Shown here piece after piece: positions 4,688-5,462 of a DNA stretch of 5,462 nucleotides; the first letter of the stretch is position 1; every line of letters begins with the position of its first letter. Both the position numbers and the translations under genes were made by a program. The stretch is taken from contig JAFBAD010000377.1 of assembly GCA_019247975.1 (NCBI GenBank), forward strand, positions 1 to 5,462, written 5' to 3'. The notes below the pieces were generated by a model. That model saw only the letters and a program-made list of their open reading frames with translations, was not told the origin of the DNA and searched no databases. The stretch comes from Acidimicrobiia bacterium. GTDB lineage: Bacteria > Actinomycetota > Acidimicrobiia > Acidimicrobiales > Iamiaceae.

Positions 4688-5462
4688 ATGGGCTCCGTGA
4701 TGGGCCGCCCCGCCGACTGGGACGACTCGCCCCGGGAGGCCTGCGGCGTCTTCGGGGTGCACGCCCCCGGCCAGCCGGTGGCGCACCTCACGTACCTGGG
4801 GCTCTACGCGCTGCAGCACCGCGGCCAGGAGTCCGCGGGCATGGGCGTGAGCGACGGTGAGCACATCACCGTGGTCAAGAACATGGGCCTCGTCTCCAAC
4901 GTGTTCGACGACCGCACGCTGGCCCCGCTCACGGGGCACCTCGCCATCGGCCACACCCGGTACTCGACCACCGGCTCGAGCACGTGGCGCAACGCGCAGC
5001 CGGTGTTCCGCAGCGTCGGTGAGGTCGAGTTCGCGCTCGGCCACAACGGCAACCTGGTCAACACCGAGCAGCTGGCGACCGAGCTCGGGGCGTTGCCCGG
5101 GACGCTGACGAGCGACACCGACCTGATGGCCGAGATGCTCGCCGCCGAGCTCCAGACCGAGGAAGGTGCGGCAGAGGAGGACCCGGCGGTGGCGCTCGAC
5201 CGGGCGCTCGAGCGGGTGCTGCCGCAGCTCGAGGGTGCGTTCTCGCTCGTGCTGATGGACGCCGAGCGGATCATCGGCGTGCGCGACCCGAACGGGCTCC
5301 GTCCGCTCTGCCTCGGCAAGCTCGACGACGGCTGGGTGCTCGCGTCGGAGAGCCCCGCGCTCGACATCGTCGGCGCCAAGTTCGACCGCGAGCTCGAGCC
5401 CGGCGAGGTCGTGATCATCGGCCGGGACGGGCCTCGCTCGCTGTGGCCGTTCCCTCCCGAGC
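4688..5462 (+). CDS. purF: Amidophosphoribosyltransferase, 5' part
   Basis: PurF makes 5-phosphoribosylamine from PRPP and glutamine, the first committed and usually feedback-inhibited step of purine synthesis. The frame runs off the window after 258 codons, so only the Ntn glutaminase domain and its beginning junction are present; the PRPP-binding domain and any iron-sulfur cysteines lie outside. The catalytic Cys (TGC 4742-4744) is in REACGVFGVH. Numbering it 1, as in the mature enzyme, Arg73 is in HTRYSTTGSS and the oxyanion Asn102-Gly103 in GHNGNL. LQHRGQESAGM and RDPNGLRPL are further family motifs. The Cys is internal, so a propeptide must be removed: 18 residues from ATG 4688, 14 from ATG 4700. 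A longer start at GTG 4661, with a nearby GGGGA, cannot be excluded. ATG 4688 is chosen with modest confidence. No terminator separates it from purL. Confidence 0.94.
   Translation, partial: MGSVMGRPADWDDSPREACGVFGVHAPGQPVAHLTYLGLYALQHRGQESAGMGVSDGEHITVVKNMGLVSNVFDDRTLAPLTGHLAIGHTRYSTTGSSTWRNAQPVFRSVGEVEFALGHNGNLVNTEQLATELGALPGTLTSDTDLMAEMLAAELQTEEGAAEEDPAVALDRALERVLPQLEGAFSLVLMDAERIIGVRDPNGLRPLCLGKLDDGWVLASESPALDIVGAKFDRELEPGEVVIIGRDGPRSLWPFPPE

Noticed and set aside
3414..4700. A 428-codon forward frame inside purL
   Set aside because: It is dominated by Arg, Gly, Pro and Ala from the shifted frame of purL; purL has intact family motifs across the same bases.
1897..4791. A 964-codon open frame on the reverse strand covering purL
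   Set aside because: Only the last 133 codons (from ATG 2298) look like protein. The rest is a low-complexity Arg/His/Ala/Gly/Asp-rich antisense shadow of purL, as often seen in high-GC genomes.
5341..5370. Possible loss of an iron-sulfur Cys in PurF (SESPALD where Bacillus has SETCAFD)
   Set aside because: As I recall, the Bacillus cluster ligands lie further downstream, outside the window, so this Pro says nothing about the cluster.

Overview
The window looks like chromosomal DNA of a high-GC actinobacterium. One 60-base coding row counted by eye (3061-3120) is 73% G+C. GTG starts are common, and the protein sequences read as actinobacterial. An Acidimicrobiia-like lineage is my guess from the wording of the PurF and PurS proteins and cannot be proved from this window. 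The locus is a de novo purine (IMP) biosynthesis cluster in the usual actinobacterial order, purC - purS - purQ - purL - purF. Two short reverse-strand genes of unknown function are interleaved in it.

Layout: 1-551 is the 3' part of purC (SAICAR synthase). 562-900 (-) is a 112-residue uncharacterised protein, tail-to-tail with purC; a hairpin spans the join. 901-963 is a short divergent intergenic region. 964-1886 holds purS and purQ, overlapping by 4 bases (GTGA). 1897-2298 (-) is a 133-residue basic, mostly helical uncharacterised protein, tail-to-tail with purQ. 2299-2433 is a divergent control region that is much more AT-rich than the rest; bases 2281-2400, covering most of it, count to 56 G+C of 120. 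It contains a good inverted repeat and -10-like boxes for both flanking genes. 2434-4641 is purL (small form). 4688-5462 is the 5' part of purF, cut by the window end.

Function: PurS, PurQ and the small PurL form the multi-subunit FGAM synthetase (step 4 of the pathway). PurF performs the first committed step (PRPP to phosphoribosylamine) and PurC a later step (CAIR to SAICAR). The arrangement splits what is often one purSQL run into separate transcription blocks (purC, purSQ, purLF). Both reverse genes stop exactly 10 bases from the preceding pur gene's stop, so convergent transcripts would overlap.

No mobile element, CRISPR array, RNA gene or clearly novel enzymatic system is visible. The parts most worth a second look are the AT-rich divergent control region at 2299-2433, the basic protein next to it, and the interleaved (noncontiguous) operon layout.
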